64,000 nt of DNA from Bolinopsis microptera (GCF_026151205.1 NC_087081.1:17463058-17527057); one strand, 5' to 3'. Shown: positions 26,401-41,400, counted from the first letter of the stretch. Numbers and translations: made by a program. The notes: generated from the letters alone by a model not told the origin.

Positions 26401-29400
26401 TTTGGGGGGGAAAGTAAACTACCTGGGTTGGATGAGAAATTAGCCGGGGCTTTTGGGGGTTTTAAGAAAAACTCCCTGGGGGTTGGCTTATTGAAATTTG
26501 CCGGGCTTTGGGGGGGGGTTTAAGAAAAAAACCCCCCTGAAGGGGGGCCTTTATTAGAAATTAGCCGGGGGCTTTGGGTGGGGAATTTAAATTTTCCTGG
26601 GTTGTCTTATTAGAAAAACCCCGGGTTTTGGGGGGAGAAAGTAAATTCCTGAATGGTTTTTTTCTTATTAAATACCCCGAGGGGTTTGTGATAAGAAAAC
26701 TCCCTAAAAGGTTTGTTTTTTTGAAATTACCGGGCTTTGTGATAATTTAAACTCCCTGAAGGTTGGGGCTTTTTAAAAAAATTTGCCGGAGCTTTGTGGT
26801 AAGTAAACTACCTAAAGGGTTGGTTTTATTTGGATCGGGGCTTTTGGTGGCAAAAATTTTTGCAATTTTGGGATTTAATTTTTTATACAAATGTTATTTT
26901 TTTTTTTTTTTAGGTTTGGACTGTTTTTTGGGGTTTTTGGGGGGGGTTTCCCAAAACCTTTGGGAAAGACTTTGCGTTTTGGGGAACAATTTGTTAATAT
27001 TTTTTTTTGAGGAAAAAATTTTGGGAGGTAAAAATTGCTAAAATATTGATTACGTAATAATATGTGAACGACCCCTAAATACTAGTCATATCAAAACCTT
27101 TCGAATATAATAAACTCACCAATATATAAATAACTGATAAGCAATGTAAACTTTAACAGCAAACGGAACATACAATAAACTACGCCCTAAAATGAAATAT
27201 TTAACTAAAAATAACACGAAAATCATAACAAACTGAACAACAAACACTATTCAACTTATAAAATGTTAAAACAAAGGTTCGGCCAACCAACAAGTTTGTC
27301 CAGCCCTAAGTTTGGCGACAAACTGGATTTTCGGGAAAATCGTTCCTTGGGATTGATCAGCTTATATTTTCGGTCAGAAAAATGTAACATTTTTACGCAT
27401 TTGCAATAATCAAGAAAAAGACTTGGTCAAATATTTGGCCGGCCAAGAAGTCTGTCCAGCCCGATACTTATAGCCACAACAGCTGCAGTACTACCTGCAC
27501 TAAAGTATGTACTTATAGCCACAACAGCTACAGTACTATTTGTACTAAAGTATGTACTTATAGCCACAACAGCTGCAGTACTACCTGCACTAAAGTATGT
27601 ACTTATAGCCACAACAGCTACAGTACTATTTGTACTAAAGTATGTACTTTAATGGCTTACTGGTTACGCATAATGAGGAAAAAGTAAATTTCAGTTGGAT
27701 ATTGATTAACTTTACACCAAAACGAAAGTGAAAATGAAACACGAAAGTAAGATGGCTTTAAAATGTGGTTGTTGTCCCCGGTTTAAGAAGAAACGTGTCT
27801 CAGTGGAGGACCCTGTCAGCTCTCCTGAGGCTGTAGAGCAGCTCACTTTCTCTTCTAGTGTCCCGGACTTTGAGAGGAAGATATCACTAAAGAGAAACAG
27901 AAAGGTATATAAAATTGAAGATAGAAGGTTATTTAGGTAGTATAGGTATTTAGATATAGAAAAGTTTAGAGAAATTATCATCAATAAGTTCTGCTTTTAA
28001 CAGTTTTAAGTATTTCATTGATTGAACCTTGTAATTGGCTATTAGTGCTTTTCCATTTGCATCGTGTCATTCCAAGCAGTGGCGTGTAGTTTACCCTCCT
28101 TATATGGGCATCAGGGCGCCATTCGTGCCGGTAAAATGTATATCTTGTGATCTCGGTAAAAGAGTCGCAATTATATCTCAACTTCTTATCTACTATATAT
28201 AGTAGAACTATGTACACTAGTAACTTCTTATCGCGACATTTGTTGTAATTTCTATACAAATTGCAGCCGTCAAGTTAAATTCACATTCGCATATTTTATT
28301 CCTGTATTTTTTATTTTTTATTTTGTAGCCATACCCCCCCCCCCCCCCCCTCATCTTATTATTAAGGGGTGTAGGAAGAGGGCACCCCGGCTATTATTAA
28401 GGGGTGTAGGAAGAGGGCACCCCGGCTATTATTAAGGGGTGTAGGAAGAGGGCACCCCGGCTATTATTAAGGGGTGTAGGAAGAGGGCACCCCGGCTATT
28501 ATTAAGGGGTGTAGGAAGAGGGCCCCCCGGCTATTATTAAGGGGTGTAGGAAGAGGGCACCCCGGCTATTATTAAGGGGTGTAGGAAGAGGGCACCCCGG
28601 CTATTATTAAGGAGTTTAGGAAGAGGGCCCCCATCTTATTATTAAGGGGTGTAGGAAGAGGGCCCCCCGGCTATTATTAAGGGGTGTAGGAAGAGGGCAC
28701 CCCGGCTATTATTAAGGGGTGTAGGAAGAGGGCCCCCATCTTATTATTAAGGGGTGTAGGAAGAGGGCCCCCCGGCTATTATTAAGGGGTGTAGGAAGGG
28801 GGCACCCCGGCTATTATTAAGGGGTGTAGGAAGAGGCCCCCCGGCTATTATTAAGGGGTGTAGGAAGAGGGCACCCCGGCTATTATTAAGGGGTGTAGGA
28901 AGAGGGCCCCCATCTTATTATTAAGGGGTGTAGGAAGAGGGCCCCCGGCTATTATTAAGGGGTGTAGGAAGAGGGCACCCCGGCTATTATTAAGGGGTGT
29001 AGGAAGAGGGCCCCCATCTTATTATTAAGGGGTGTTGGAAGAGGGCACCCATGTTATTATTAAGGGGTGTAGGAAGAGGGCACCCCGGCTATTATTAAGG
29101 GGTGTAGGAAGAGGGCCCCCATGTTATTATTAAGGGGTGTAGGAAGAGGGCACCCCGGCTATTATTAAGGGGTGTAGGAAGAGGGCACCCCGGCTATTAT
29201 TAAGGGGTGTAGGAAGAGGGCACCCCGGCTATTATTAAGGAGTTTAGGAAGAGGGCCCCCATCTTATTATTAAGGGGTGTAGGAAGAGGGCCCCCCGGCT
29301 ATTATTAAGGGGTGTAGGAAGAGGGCACCCCGGCTATTATTAAGGGGTGTAGGAAGAGGGCCCCCATCTTATTATTAAGGGGTGTAGGAAGAGGGCCCCC

Positions 29401-32400
29401 CGGCTATTATTAAGGGGTGTAGGAAGGGGGCACCCCGGCTATTATTAAGGGGTGTAGGAAGAGGCCCCCCGGCTATTATTAAGGGGTGTAGGAAGAGGGC
29501 ACCCCGGCTATTATTAAGGGGTGTAGGAAGAGGGCCCCCATCTTATTATTAAGGGGTGTAGGAAGAGGGCACCCCGGCTATTATTAAGGAATGTAGGAAG
29601 AGGGCACCCCGGCTATTATTAAGGGGTGTAGGAAGAGGGCCCCCATGTTATTATTAAGGGGTGTAGGAAGAGGGCACCCATGTTATTATTAAGGGGTGTA
29701 GGAAGAGGGCACCCCGGCTATTATTAAGGGGTGTAGGAAGAGGGCCCCCATGTTATTATTAAGGGATGTAGGAAGAGGGCACCCCGGCTATTATTAAGGG
29801 GTGTAGGAAGAGGGTCCCCATGTTATTATTAAGGGGTGTAGGAAGAAGGCCCCCATGTTATTATTAAGGGGTGTAGGAAGAGGGCATCCCGGATATTATT
29901 AAGGGGTGTAGGAAGAGGGCACCCCGGCTATTATTAAGGGGTGTAGGAAGAGGGCCCCCATGTTATTATTAAGGGGTGTAGGAAGAGGGCACCCCGGCTA
30001 TTATTAAGGAATGTAGGAAGAGGGCCCCCATGTTATTATTAAGGGGTGTAGGAAGAGGGCACCCCGGCTATTATTAAGGGATGTAGGAAGAGGGCCCCCA
30101 TGTTATTATTAAGGGGTGTAGGAAGAGGGCACCCATGTTATTATTAAGGGGTGTAGGAAGAGGGCACCCCGGCTATTATTAAGGGGTGTAGGAAGAGGGC
30201 CCCCATGTTATTATTAAGGGGTGTAGGAAGAGGGCCCCATGTTATTATTAAGGGGTGTAGGAAGAGGGCACCCCGGCTATTATTAAGGGGTGTAGGAAGA
30301 GGGCACCCCGGCTATTATTAAGGGGTGTAGGAAGAGGGCCCCCATCTTATTATTAAGGGGTGTAGGAAGAGGGCACCCCGGCTATTATTAAGGAATGTAG
30401 GAAGAGGGCACCCCGGCTATTATTAAGGGGTGTAGGAAGAGGGCCCCCATGTTATTATTAAGGGGTGTAGGAAGAGGGCACCCATGTTATTATTAAGGGG
30501 TGTAGGAAGAGGGCACCCCGGCTATTATTAAGGGGTGTAGGAAGAGGGCCCCCATGTTATTATTAAGGGATGTAGGAAGAGGGCACCCCGGCTATTATTA
30601 AGGGGTGTAGGAAGAGGGTCCCCATGTTATTATTAAGGGGTGTAGGAAGAAGGCCCCCATGTTATTATTAAGGGGTGTAGGAAGAGGGCATCCCGGATAT
30701 TATTAAGGGGTGTAGGAAGAGGGCACCCCGGCTATTATTAAGGGGTGTAGGAAGAGGGCCCCCCGGCTATTATTAAGGGGTGTAGGAAGAGGGCACCCCG
30801 GCTATTATTAAAGGGTGTAGGAAGAGGGCACCCCGGCTATTATTAAGGGGTGTAGGAAGAGGGCACCCCGGCTATTATTAAGGAGTGTAGGAAGAGGGCC
30901 CCCATGTTATTATTAAGGGGTGTAGGAAGAGGGCATCCCGGCTATTATAAAGGGGTGTAGGAAGAGGGCACCCCGGCTATTATTAAGGGGTGTAGGAAGA
31001 GGGCCCCCATGTTATTATTAAGGGGAGTAGGAAGAGGGCACCCCGTTATTATTAAGGGGAGTAGGAAGAGGGCACCCCGTTATTATTAAGGGGTGTAGGA
31101 AGAGGGCACCCCGGCTATTATTAAGGGGTGTAGGAAGAGGTCACCCCGGCTATTATTAAGGGGTGTAGGAAGAGGGCACCCCCGGCTATTATTTTCAGAC
31201 AGCCTGTTGCAACTATTCTTGTGACCATACGAAGGATAATCATAGATTACTCTTATCTTACTGCTACGTTATCACAATAGCAAACTGTACAACAATACAA
31301 TCAACAATGCGAGCACCTAACAGCCTGTTCATTGGTTACCATATAAGTAACCACATATAGTAACTGACCATAGTAACCATAGTAACCATAGTAACCCCAT
31401 AGTAACTAACCATAGTAACCATAGTAACCCCATAGTAACTAACCATAGTAACCACATCATTCTTACCGTCATTGCTCATTAGTTTCACAATTCTTGGCAA
31501 AGTTAAAGGAATGATGACTAAAACCCACTAAATGGGCGGCTACAAAGTGTGTCGAACTATTGTACACTAGTAGTTCTGCTATAGCCTATATATAGTAGAA
31601 CTACAAGTATATATATATATATATATATATACTATAATGTTCCACTAATACTATATATATTGTGAAATGTATAATGTATAGAGTATTAGTAGAACTATCA
31701 GATTTGTTCCTGTAAGATCACCTAACAGCTCAACCCATACTTACACTCGTCATAGCAACTACAATACCAGTACAGTGTACTGAGTACACCTAACTAACAG
31801 CTCATTATCTTATCTTACTCTTTACGTTATCATGACAGCTACACTACCACTGTATATACTACTACATACTATATACTATATATACTATATATATACTATA
31901 TATACTATATATAATACTATATTAAATACTACTACGCAGTGTAATCAACAATTCCCGTCCTGATAAACCAGCACTAGTATTACTTGTGTATTATTTGTGT
32001 GTTCTGGTGTATTACTAGTGTATTATTGGTGTGGAGTAGGTTTCGTGTTACCCACGTGTTTTCTAATTCTTCTGTCATTTTGTATGGTCATATTCATAAA
32101 CTTCTCAAATTGTATATAAGTGATTAGGAAGGTTGCAGGGGCTGCCAAAGTTGCTACAGTTTTCGGAATTTTGACACGATTCTTTCAAATGAGATGAGGC
32201 ACTTGGCCCACAATTTTCCCAATCTACCCCCGTCCCCCCCCCCTCCCCCGATATGTCACTACATAACCAATCTACCTCCCCCCCCCCCATATGTCACTAC
32301 ATAACCAAGCTACCCCCCCCCCCCATATGTCACTACATAACCAATCTACCTCCCCCCCCATATGTCACTACATAGCCAAGCTACCCCCCCCCCCCATATG

Positions 32401-35400
32401 TCACTACATAACCAAGCTACCCCCCCCATATGTCACTACATAACCAAGCTACCCCCCCCCCCATGTGTCACTACATAACCAATCTACCCCCCCCCCCCAT
32501 ATGTCACTACATAACCAAGCTACCCCCCCCCCCATATGTCACTACATAACCAAGCTACCCCCCCCCATGTGTCACTACATAACTAAGCTACCCCCCCCCC
32601 CCCCCATATGTCACTACATAATCAAGCTACCCCCCCCCCCCCCCATATGTCACTACATAACCAAGCTACCTCCCCCCATAAGTCACTACATAACCAAGCT
32701 ACCCCCACCCCCCCCCCCCCCCCCATATGTCACTATATAACCAAGCTACCCCCCCCCCCCCCATATGTCACTACATAACCAAGCTACCCCCCCCCCCATA
32801 TGTCACTTCATAACCAAGCTACCCTCCCCCCCCCCATATGTCACTACATAACCAAGCTACCCCCCCCCCATATGTCACTTCATAACCAAGCTACCCCCAC
32901 CCCCCCATATGTCACTACATAACCAAGCTACCCCCCCCCCCATATGTCACTACATAACCAAGCTACCCTCCCCCCCCCCATATGTCACTACATAACCAAG
33001 CTACCCCCCCCCATATGTCACTTCATAACCAAGCATACCCCCCCCCCCCTATGTCACTACATAACCAAGCTACCCCCCCCCCCCCCCCATATGTCACTAC
33101 ATAACCAAGCTACCCTCCCCCCCCATATGTCACTACATAACCAAGCTATCCCCCCCCCCCCTCCCATATGTCACTACATAACCAAGCAACCCCCACCCCC
33201 CCATATGTCACTACATAACCAAGCTACCCCCCCCCATATGTCACTACATAACCAAGCTACCCTCCCCCCCCCATATGTCACTACATAACCAAGCTACCCC
33301 CCCCCCCATATGTCACTTCATAACCAAGCTACCCCCACCCCCCCATATGTCACTACATAACCAAGCTACCCCCCCCCCCATATGTCACTACATAACCAAG
33401 CTACCCTCCCCCCCCCCATATGTCACTACATAACCAAGCTACCCCCCCCCCATATGTCACTTCATAACCAAGCATACCCCCCCCCTATGTCACTACATAA
33501 CCAAGCTACCCCCCCCCCCCCATATGTCACTACATAACCAAGCTACCCTCCCCCCCCCCCATATGTCACTACATAACCAAGCTACCCCCCCCCCCCCCAT
33601 ATGTCACTACATAACCAAGCTACCCCCCCCCCCCATATGTCACTACATAACCAAGCTATCCCCCCCCCTCCCATATGTCACTACATAACCAAGCAACCCC
33701 CCCCCCCCCCATATGTCACTACATAACCAAGCTACCCCCCCCCCCATATGTCACTACATAACCAAGCTACCCCCCCCCCCCCCCCCCCATATGTCACTAC
33801 ATAACCAAGCTACCCCCCCCCCCCCCCATATGTCACTACATAACCAAGCAACCCCCCCCCCCCATATGTCACTACATAACCAAGCTACCCCCCCCCCCCC
33901 CCCCATATGTCACTACATAACCAAGCTACCCCCCCCCCCCCCCCCCCCCCCCATATGTCACTTCATAACCAAGCTACCCCCCCCCCCCCCCCCCCCATAT
34001 GTCACTACATAACCAAGCTACCTCCCCCCCCCCCCATATGTCACTACATAACCAAGCTACCTCGCTCATCACTCCAAGTATAACTCATCTCCGCGTTGTT
34101 GCTGTGCTGTACACTGCTGTACATTTAGTTCGTTTGTATAGCTACACAGATATCGCCTTCCCAGTTTAGCACACCGAATATAGTAAAACTGTCTTGACAC
34201 TTGCAGTGTAGTAGTTACCATAGTAACTGCACATTGACAGTACACTATAAATTATACATTATACATAGTGTATAATGTATACATTGACAGTACACAGATT
34301 AGTTACTGATAGTACACATTGACAGTACACAGATTAGTTACTGATAATACACATTGACAGTACACAGATTAGTTACTAATAGTATACATTGACAGTACAC
34401 AGATTAATTACTGATAGTACACATTGACAGTACACAGATTAGTTACTGATAGTACACATTGACAGTACACAGATTAGTTACTGATAGTACACATTGACAG
34501 TACACAGATTAGTTACTGATAGTACACATTGACAGTACACAGATTAGTTACTAATAGTACACATTGACAGTACACAGATTAGTTACTGATAGTACACATT
34601 GACAGTACACAGAGTAGTTACTGATAGTACACATTGACAGTACACAGATTAGTTACTGATAGTACACATTGACAGTACACAGATTAGTTACTGATAGTAC
34701 ACATTGACAGTACACAGATTAGTTACTGATAGTACACATTGACAGTACACAGATTAGTTACTGATAGTACACATTGACAGTACACAGATTAGTTACTGAT
34801 AGTACACATTGACAGTACACAGAATAGTTACTAATAGTACACATTGACAGTACACAGATTAGTTACTGATAGTACACATTGACAGTACACAGATTAGTTA
34901 CTAATAGTACACATTGACAGTACACAGATTAGTTACTAATAGTACACATTGACAGTACACAGATTAGTTACTGATAGTACACATTGACAGTACACAGATT
35001 AGTTACTGATAATACACATTGACAGTACACAGATTAGTTACTAATAGTATACATTGACAGTACACAGATTAGTTACTGATAGTACACATTGACAGTACAC
35101 AGATTAGTTACTGATAGTACACATTGACAGTACACAGATTAATTTCTGATAGTACACATTGACAGTACACAGATTAGTTACTAATAGTACACATTGACAG
35201 TACACAGATTAGCTACTGATAGTACACATTGACAGTACACAGATTAGTTACTGATAGTACACATTGACAGTACACAGATTAGTTACTGATAGTACACATT
35301 GACAGTACACAGATTAGTTACTGATAGTACACATTGACAGTACACAGATTAGTTACTGATAGTACACATTGACAGTACACAGATTAGTTACTGATAGTAC

Positions 35401-38400
35401 ACATTGACAGTACACAGATTAGTTACTGATAGTACACATTGACAGTACACAGATTAGTTACTGATAGTACACATTGACAGTACACAGATTAGTTACTAAT
35501 AGTACACATTGACAGTACACAGATTAGTTACTGATAGTACACATTGACAGTACACAGATTAGTTACTAATAGTACACATTGACAGTACACAGATTAGTTA
35601 CTAATAGTACACATTGACAGTACACAGATTAGTTACTGATAGTACACATTGACAGTACACAGATTAGTTACTGATAATACACATTGACAGTACACAGATT
35701 AGTTACTAATAGTATACATTGACAGTACACAGATTAATTACTGATAGTACACATTGACAGTAAACAGATTAGTTACTGATAGTACACATTGACAGTACAC
35801 AGATTAGTTACTGATAGTACACATTGACAGTACACAGATTAGTTACTGATAGTACACATTGACAGTACACAGATTAGTTACTGATAGTACACATTGACAG
35901 TACACAGATTAGTTACTGATAGTACACAATGACAGTACACAGATTAATTACTGATAGTACACATTGACAGTACACAGATTAGTTACTAATAGTACACATT
36001 GACAGTACACAGATTAGTTACTGATAGTACACATTGACAGTACACAGATTAGTTACTGATAGTACACATTGACAGTACACAGATTAGTTACTGATAGTAC
36101 ACATTGACAGTACACAGATTAGTTACTAATAGTACACATTGACAGTACACAGAGTAGTTACTGATAGTACACATTGACAGTACACAGATTAGTTACTGAT
36201 AGTACACATTGACAGTACACAGATTAGTTACTAATGCTGAAAAAGGCGCTTGTTATTTGTATGACTGAGAGATGAAACCGTGTTTTGGAGGTCTAAATAG
36301 TGCTCCTGGGGGAAGAAGGAAGAAGCTGAATGCGGTACGTAGTCACACTGTAGTGTACCCCCCCCCCCCCCCCCCCCCTCACCTTGTTTTAGCTATTTCA
36401 GAGTCCAGGCCCTCCCTTTACAATTAAATAATATGCTGTAATCGATTAAAAACTGAGAATCGTGTGAGTGTGATGTAGTCATGTACAAAATATACAATAT
36501 ACACATTATACATATACAATATACACATTGGCAGTACACAATATACAATATACACATTGACAGTACACAATATACAATATACACAGTACACAATAAACAA
36601 TATACACAGTACACAATACACAATATACACATTGACAGTACACAATATACACATTGACAGTGCACAACATACACAGTACACAATATACAATATACACATT
36701 GACAGTACACAATATACAATATACACATTGACAGTACACAATATACAATATACACAGTACACAATATACAATATACACATTATACATATACAATATACAC
36801 ATTGACAGTACACAATATACAATATACACAGTACACAATAAACAATATACACAGTACACAATATACAATATACACATTGACAGTACACAATATACACATT
36901 GACAGTGCACAACATACACAGTACCCAATATACAATATACACATTTACAGTACACAATATACAATATACACATTGACAGTACACAATATACAATATACAC
37001 ATTGACAGTACACAATATACACATTATACAATATACACATTGGCAGTACACAATATACAATATACACATTGGCAGTACACAATATACAATATACACATTG
37101 ACAGTACACAATATACAATATACACATTGGCAGTACACAATATACAATATACACATTGGCAGTACACAATATACAATATACACATTGACAGTACACAATA
37201 TACAATATACACATTGACAGTACACAATATACAATATACACAGTACACAATATACAATATACACATTATACATATACAATATACACATTGACAGTACACA
37301 ATATACAATATACACAGTACACAATAAACAATATACACAGTACACAATATACAATATACACATTGACAGTACACAATATACACATTGACAGTGCACAACA
37401 TACACAGTACCCAATATACAATATACACATTGACAGTACACAATATACAATATACACATTGACAGTACACAATATACAATATACACATTGACAGTACACA
37501 ATATACACATTATACAATATACACATTGGCAGTACACAATATACAATATACACATTGGCAGTACACAATATACACATTGACAGTACACAATATACAATAT
37601 ACACATTGGCAGTACACAATATACAATATACACATTGACAGTACACAATATGCAGTGTAATATGAACAGTTTTTTACAGAGTGTAAAATTAAAACATTGA
37701 AATGCACATGAATATACAGTGCTCCATTTCAGATCAAGGAGTTTGAGGATGATATGGAGAAGAGAACTAAACGTCTCCACTCTCAATTAGAGGAACTCAC
37801 TGATTTAGTGGACTCGCTCGAGATAGACAGGTTCTATACTATTACTTATTCAATGTGATTTAGTCTTATGGGAACCTATGCATGGTAGAGCACAGCAAGG
37901 CCGACCAAGACAAAGCTACTTGTATATGTTACTGAAGGAAGAACCCTGACACGGGACAGGGATTATCGAGGGGTTATCTGGTGTAGATCAGACTATTAGT
38001 TGAGCACTGTGCTATATTTGTATATAATATATTATATAATATATAGTTTTGTGGAACATCACTTGCCGACGATCGACCGTGGAATGGCTTCCAGGGAAGT
38101 GATGTTGCATATACAGTATACACATTATATAGTGTTACAAGTGTAGCAGAGCTGTAATTATCTTGGCAACTTCCCAGACACGAGCTGATAGGAGAAGGAC
38201 TGATAGCAGAGGATCCGGACACTCTGATACTATCTGACGAGGCGATACACCGGAGATACGATATCATCACTAAATACCGGTAACCAATAGTTACAAGCAA
38301 ATAGCTATTCCATACTAGTACTACAAGCAAATAGCTATTCCATACTAGTACTACAAGCAAATAGCTATTCCATACTAGTACTACAAGCAAATAGCTATTC

Positions 38401-41400
38401 CATACTAGTACTACAAGCAAATAGCTATTCCATACTAGTACTACAAGCAAATAGCTATTCCATACTAGTACTACAAGCAAATAGCTATTCCATACTAGTA
38501 CTACAAGCAAATAGCTATTCCATACTAGTACTACAAGCAAATAGCTATTCCATACTGGTACTACAAGCAAATAGCTATTCCATACTGGTACTACTGCCGT
38601 ACTGGCTTTTGTAAGATTGTAGCATTGTAACAAAGACTTTTTGCAGTGATTTAGTTACACCCCTGCTTAGTATAAACTGTACTGTGCACTGTGTACTGTG
38701 TACTGTGCACTGTTGGGCTACACTTAGTATAAACTCCACCCTCCCCAGGAGTGAAGTGTACTGTGTACTGTGTACTGTGTACTGTGTACTGTGTACTGTG
38801 TATAAACTCCACCCTCCCCAGGAGTAAGGTGTACTGTGTACTGTGTACTGTGTACTGTGTACTGTGTACTGTGTACTGTGTACTGTGTACTGTGTACTGT
38901 GTACTGTGTACTGTGTACTGTGTACTGTGTACTGTGTACTGTGTATAAACTCCACCCTCCCCAGGAGTAAGGTGTACTGTGTACTGTGTACTGTGTACTG
39001 TGTACTGTGTACTGTGTACTGTGTACTGTGTACTGTGTACTGTGTACTGTGTACTGTGTATAAACTCCACCCTCCCCAGGAGTAAGGTGTACTGTGTACT
39101 GTGTACTGTGTACTGTGTACTGTGTACTGTGTACTGTGTACTGTGTACTGTGTACTGTGTACTGTGTACTGTGTATAAACTCCACCCTCCCCAGGAGTAA
39201 GGTGTACTGTGTACTGTGTACTGTGTACTGTGTACTGTGTACTGTGTACTGTGTACTGTGTACTGTGTACTGTGTACTGTGTACTGTGTACTGTGTACTG
39301 TGTACTGTGTACTGTGTACTGTGTACTGTGTATAAACTCCGCCCTCCCCAGGAGTGAAGTGTACTGTGTACTGTGTACTGTGTACTGTGTACTGTGTACT
39401 GTGTATAAACTCCACCCTCCCCAGGAGTAAGGTGTACTGTGTACTGTGTACTGTGTACTGTGTACTGTGTACTGTGTACTGTGTACTGTGTACTGTGTAC
39501 TGTGTACTGTGTACTGTGTATAAACTCCACCCTCCCCAGGAGTAAGGTGTACTGTGTACTGTGTACTGTGTACTGTGTACTGTGTACTGTGTACTGTGTA
39601 CTGTGTACTGTGTACTGTGTACTGTGTACTGTGTACTGTGTACTGTGTACTGTGTACTGTGTACTGTGTACTGTGTACTGTGTATAAACTCCACCCTCCC
39701 CAGGAGTAAGGTGTACTGTGTACTGTGTACTGTGTACTGTGTACTGTGTACTGTGTACTGTGTACTGTGTACTGTGTACTGTGTACTGTGTATAAACTCC
39801 GCCCTCCCCAGGAGTGAAGTGTACTGTGTACTGTGTACTGTGTACTGTGTACTGTGTATAAACTCCGCCCTCCCCAGGAGTGAAGTGAACTGTGTACTGT
39901 GTACTGTGTACTGTGTACTGTGTACTGTGTACTGTGTACTGTGTACTGTGTACTGTGTACTGTGTATAAACTCCACCCTCCCCAGGAGTGAAGTGAACGA
40001 TAACATGTCCACTTCTATAGATCTGAAACACCACATCACAAGGCTTCACAGACTGCTGCTGAAAGGGGAGACACTACATGATTCCATATACCTCCACTTC
40101 GACTCTCCTAAGCCATCCTCCTTACAGGTTTCACTTTACTTCATAGGCAATACAACTAAAGAGAGCCCAACAAATGAGTGTCTTTGAAATGTGACAGTGA
40201 TCAAGGCTATCTGCAATTTAAATCGGTTTGAAGGATGTAAAGTTACAGGTTTATAACTCATAATGAATGTAAAACAAAGTGAATAAAAATAATAATTGTA
40301 ATCTTCTTGTCCTTTTACCACCCTGTCCCCCAGATCCTGAAGAGAGAGCTGTCCCGACTAGAACAACTGAAACAAGAGAAACTAGAGGCGTACGTGGGGG
40401 GTCTCAGGGAGGAGATAGTTAACTTCCAGAAACTGTGCTTCCAGACCAGATGCGAGGTAAGTGTTATATAGGCGTACGTGGGGGGTCTCAGGGAGGAGAT
40501 AGTTAACTTCCAGAGACTGTGCTTCCAGACCAGATGCGAGGTAAGTGTTATATAGGCGTACGTGGGGGTCTCAGGGAGGAGATAGTTAACTTCCAGAGAC
40601 TGTGCTTCCAGACCAGATGCGAGGTAAGTGTTATATAGGCGTACGTGGGGGGTCTCAGGGAGGAGATAGTTAACTTCCAGAGACTGTGCTTCCAGACCAG
40701 ATGCGAGGTAAGTGTTATATAGGCGTACGTGGGGGGTCTCAGGGAGGAGATAGTTAACTTCCAGAAACTGTGCTTCCAGACCAGATGCGAGGTAAGTGTT
40801 ATATAGGCGTACGTGGGGGGTCTCAGGGAGGAGATAGTTAACTTCCAGAGACTGTGCTTCCAGACCAGATGCGAGGTAAGTGTTGTATAGGCGTACGTGG
40901 GGGGTAGGTAAGTGTTATATAGGGGGGGGTGTCATGTCCGTCTATGTCCGCCTATGTCCTGTCCTTTTTGGATTCTATGAGACAACGGACGTGTTTTTTG
41001 GGACATAGGCGGACACGGACGGACATTGGCGGACTCGGACGGACATTGGCGGACTCGGACGGACATAGGCGGACCCGGACGGACATAGGCGGACTCGGAC
41101 GGACATTGGTGGACATTAGCGGACATTGGTGGACATTAACGGACAAACATTTTGAGAATTTTTCGCAACTTGTATTATAATCTTGTACAAAACAAACGAC
41201 TTATTAATCACCCTAAAGCTATTAATAGCTTTAACTTATTATATCAAATTATATAGGGACCCAGGAAAAGGCCCCAGGAGGAGGAGGAGGAGGATGACTG
41301 GGGAGGAGGAGGACTGTTGAGGACTGATGAGGAGGACTGAGGACGAGGAGGAGGAGTAGGAGGAGGACTGAGGAGGGGAGGAGGAAGAGAACTGGGGAGG

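Larger units (their letters stand above)
17790..27040. other. Degraded consensus sequence over former tandem repeats
   Basis: Homopolymers are inflated and single bases are replaced by copies of their neighbours (TTATTAGCAATAGCC appears as TTTTTAGAAATAGCC and the like). Two arrays can still be recognised inside. Change is continuous from clean repeats at 17.7 kb to nonsense by 17.85 kb, and clean sequence returns sharply near 27.04 kb. This is expected of unpolished long-read consensus over repeats. Frames of 60-166 codons here are not credible genes. Confidence 0.85.

Noticed and set aside
32465-34012. Frames with MSLHNQATPPP repeats
   Set aside because: Translations of the C-rich minisatellite with variable poly-C.
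13463-36234. CRISPR-like appearance of regularly repeated 35-bp units
   Set aside because: Units are directly adjacent with no unique spacers, no cas genes are present, and the genome is eukaryotic; these are minisatellites.
36393-40049. Several minus-strand frames of 120-460 codons (CILYIVYCQ and YTVHSTQ repeats)
   Set aside because: Products of AT/AC and ACTGTGT tandem repeats within PRC1 introns; the real coding exons here are on the plus strand.
40929-41180. Small frames with RTRTDIGGL repeats
   Set aside because: Translations of subterminal GGACATAGGCGGAC repeats of the inserted element.
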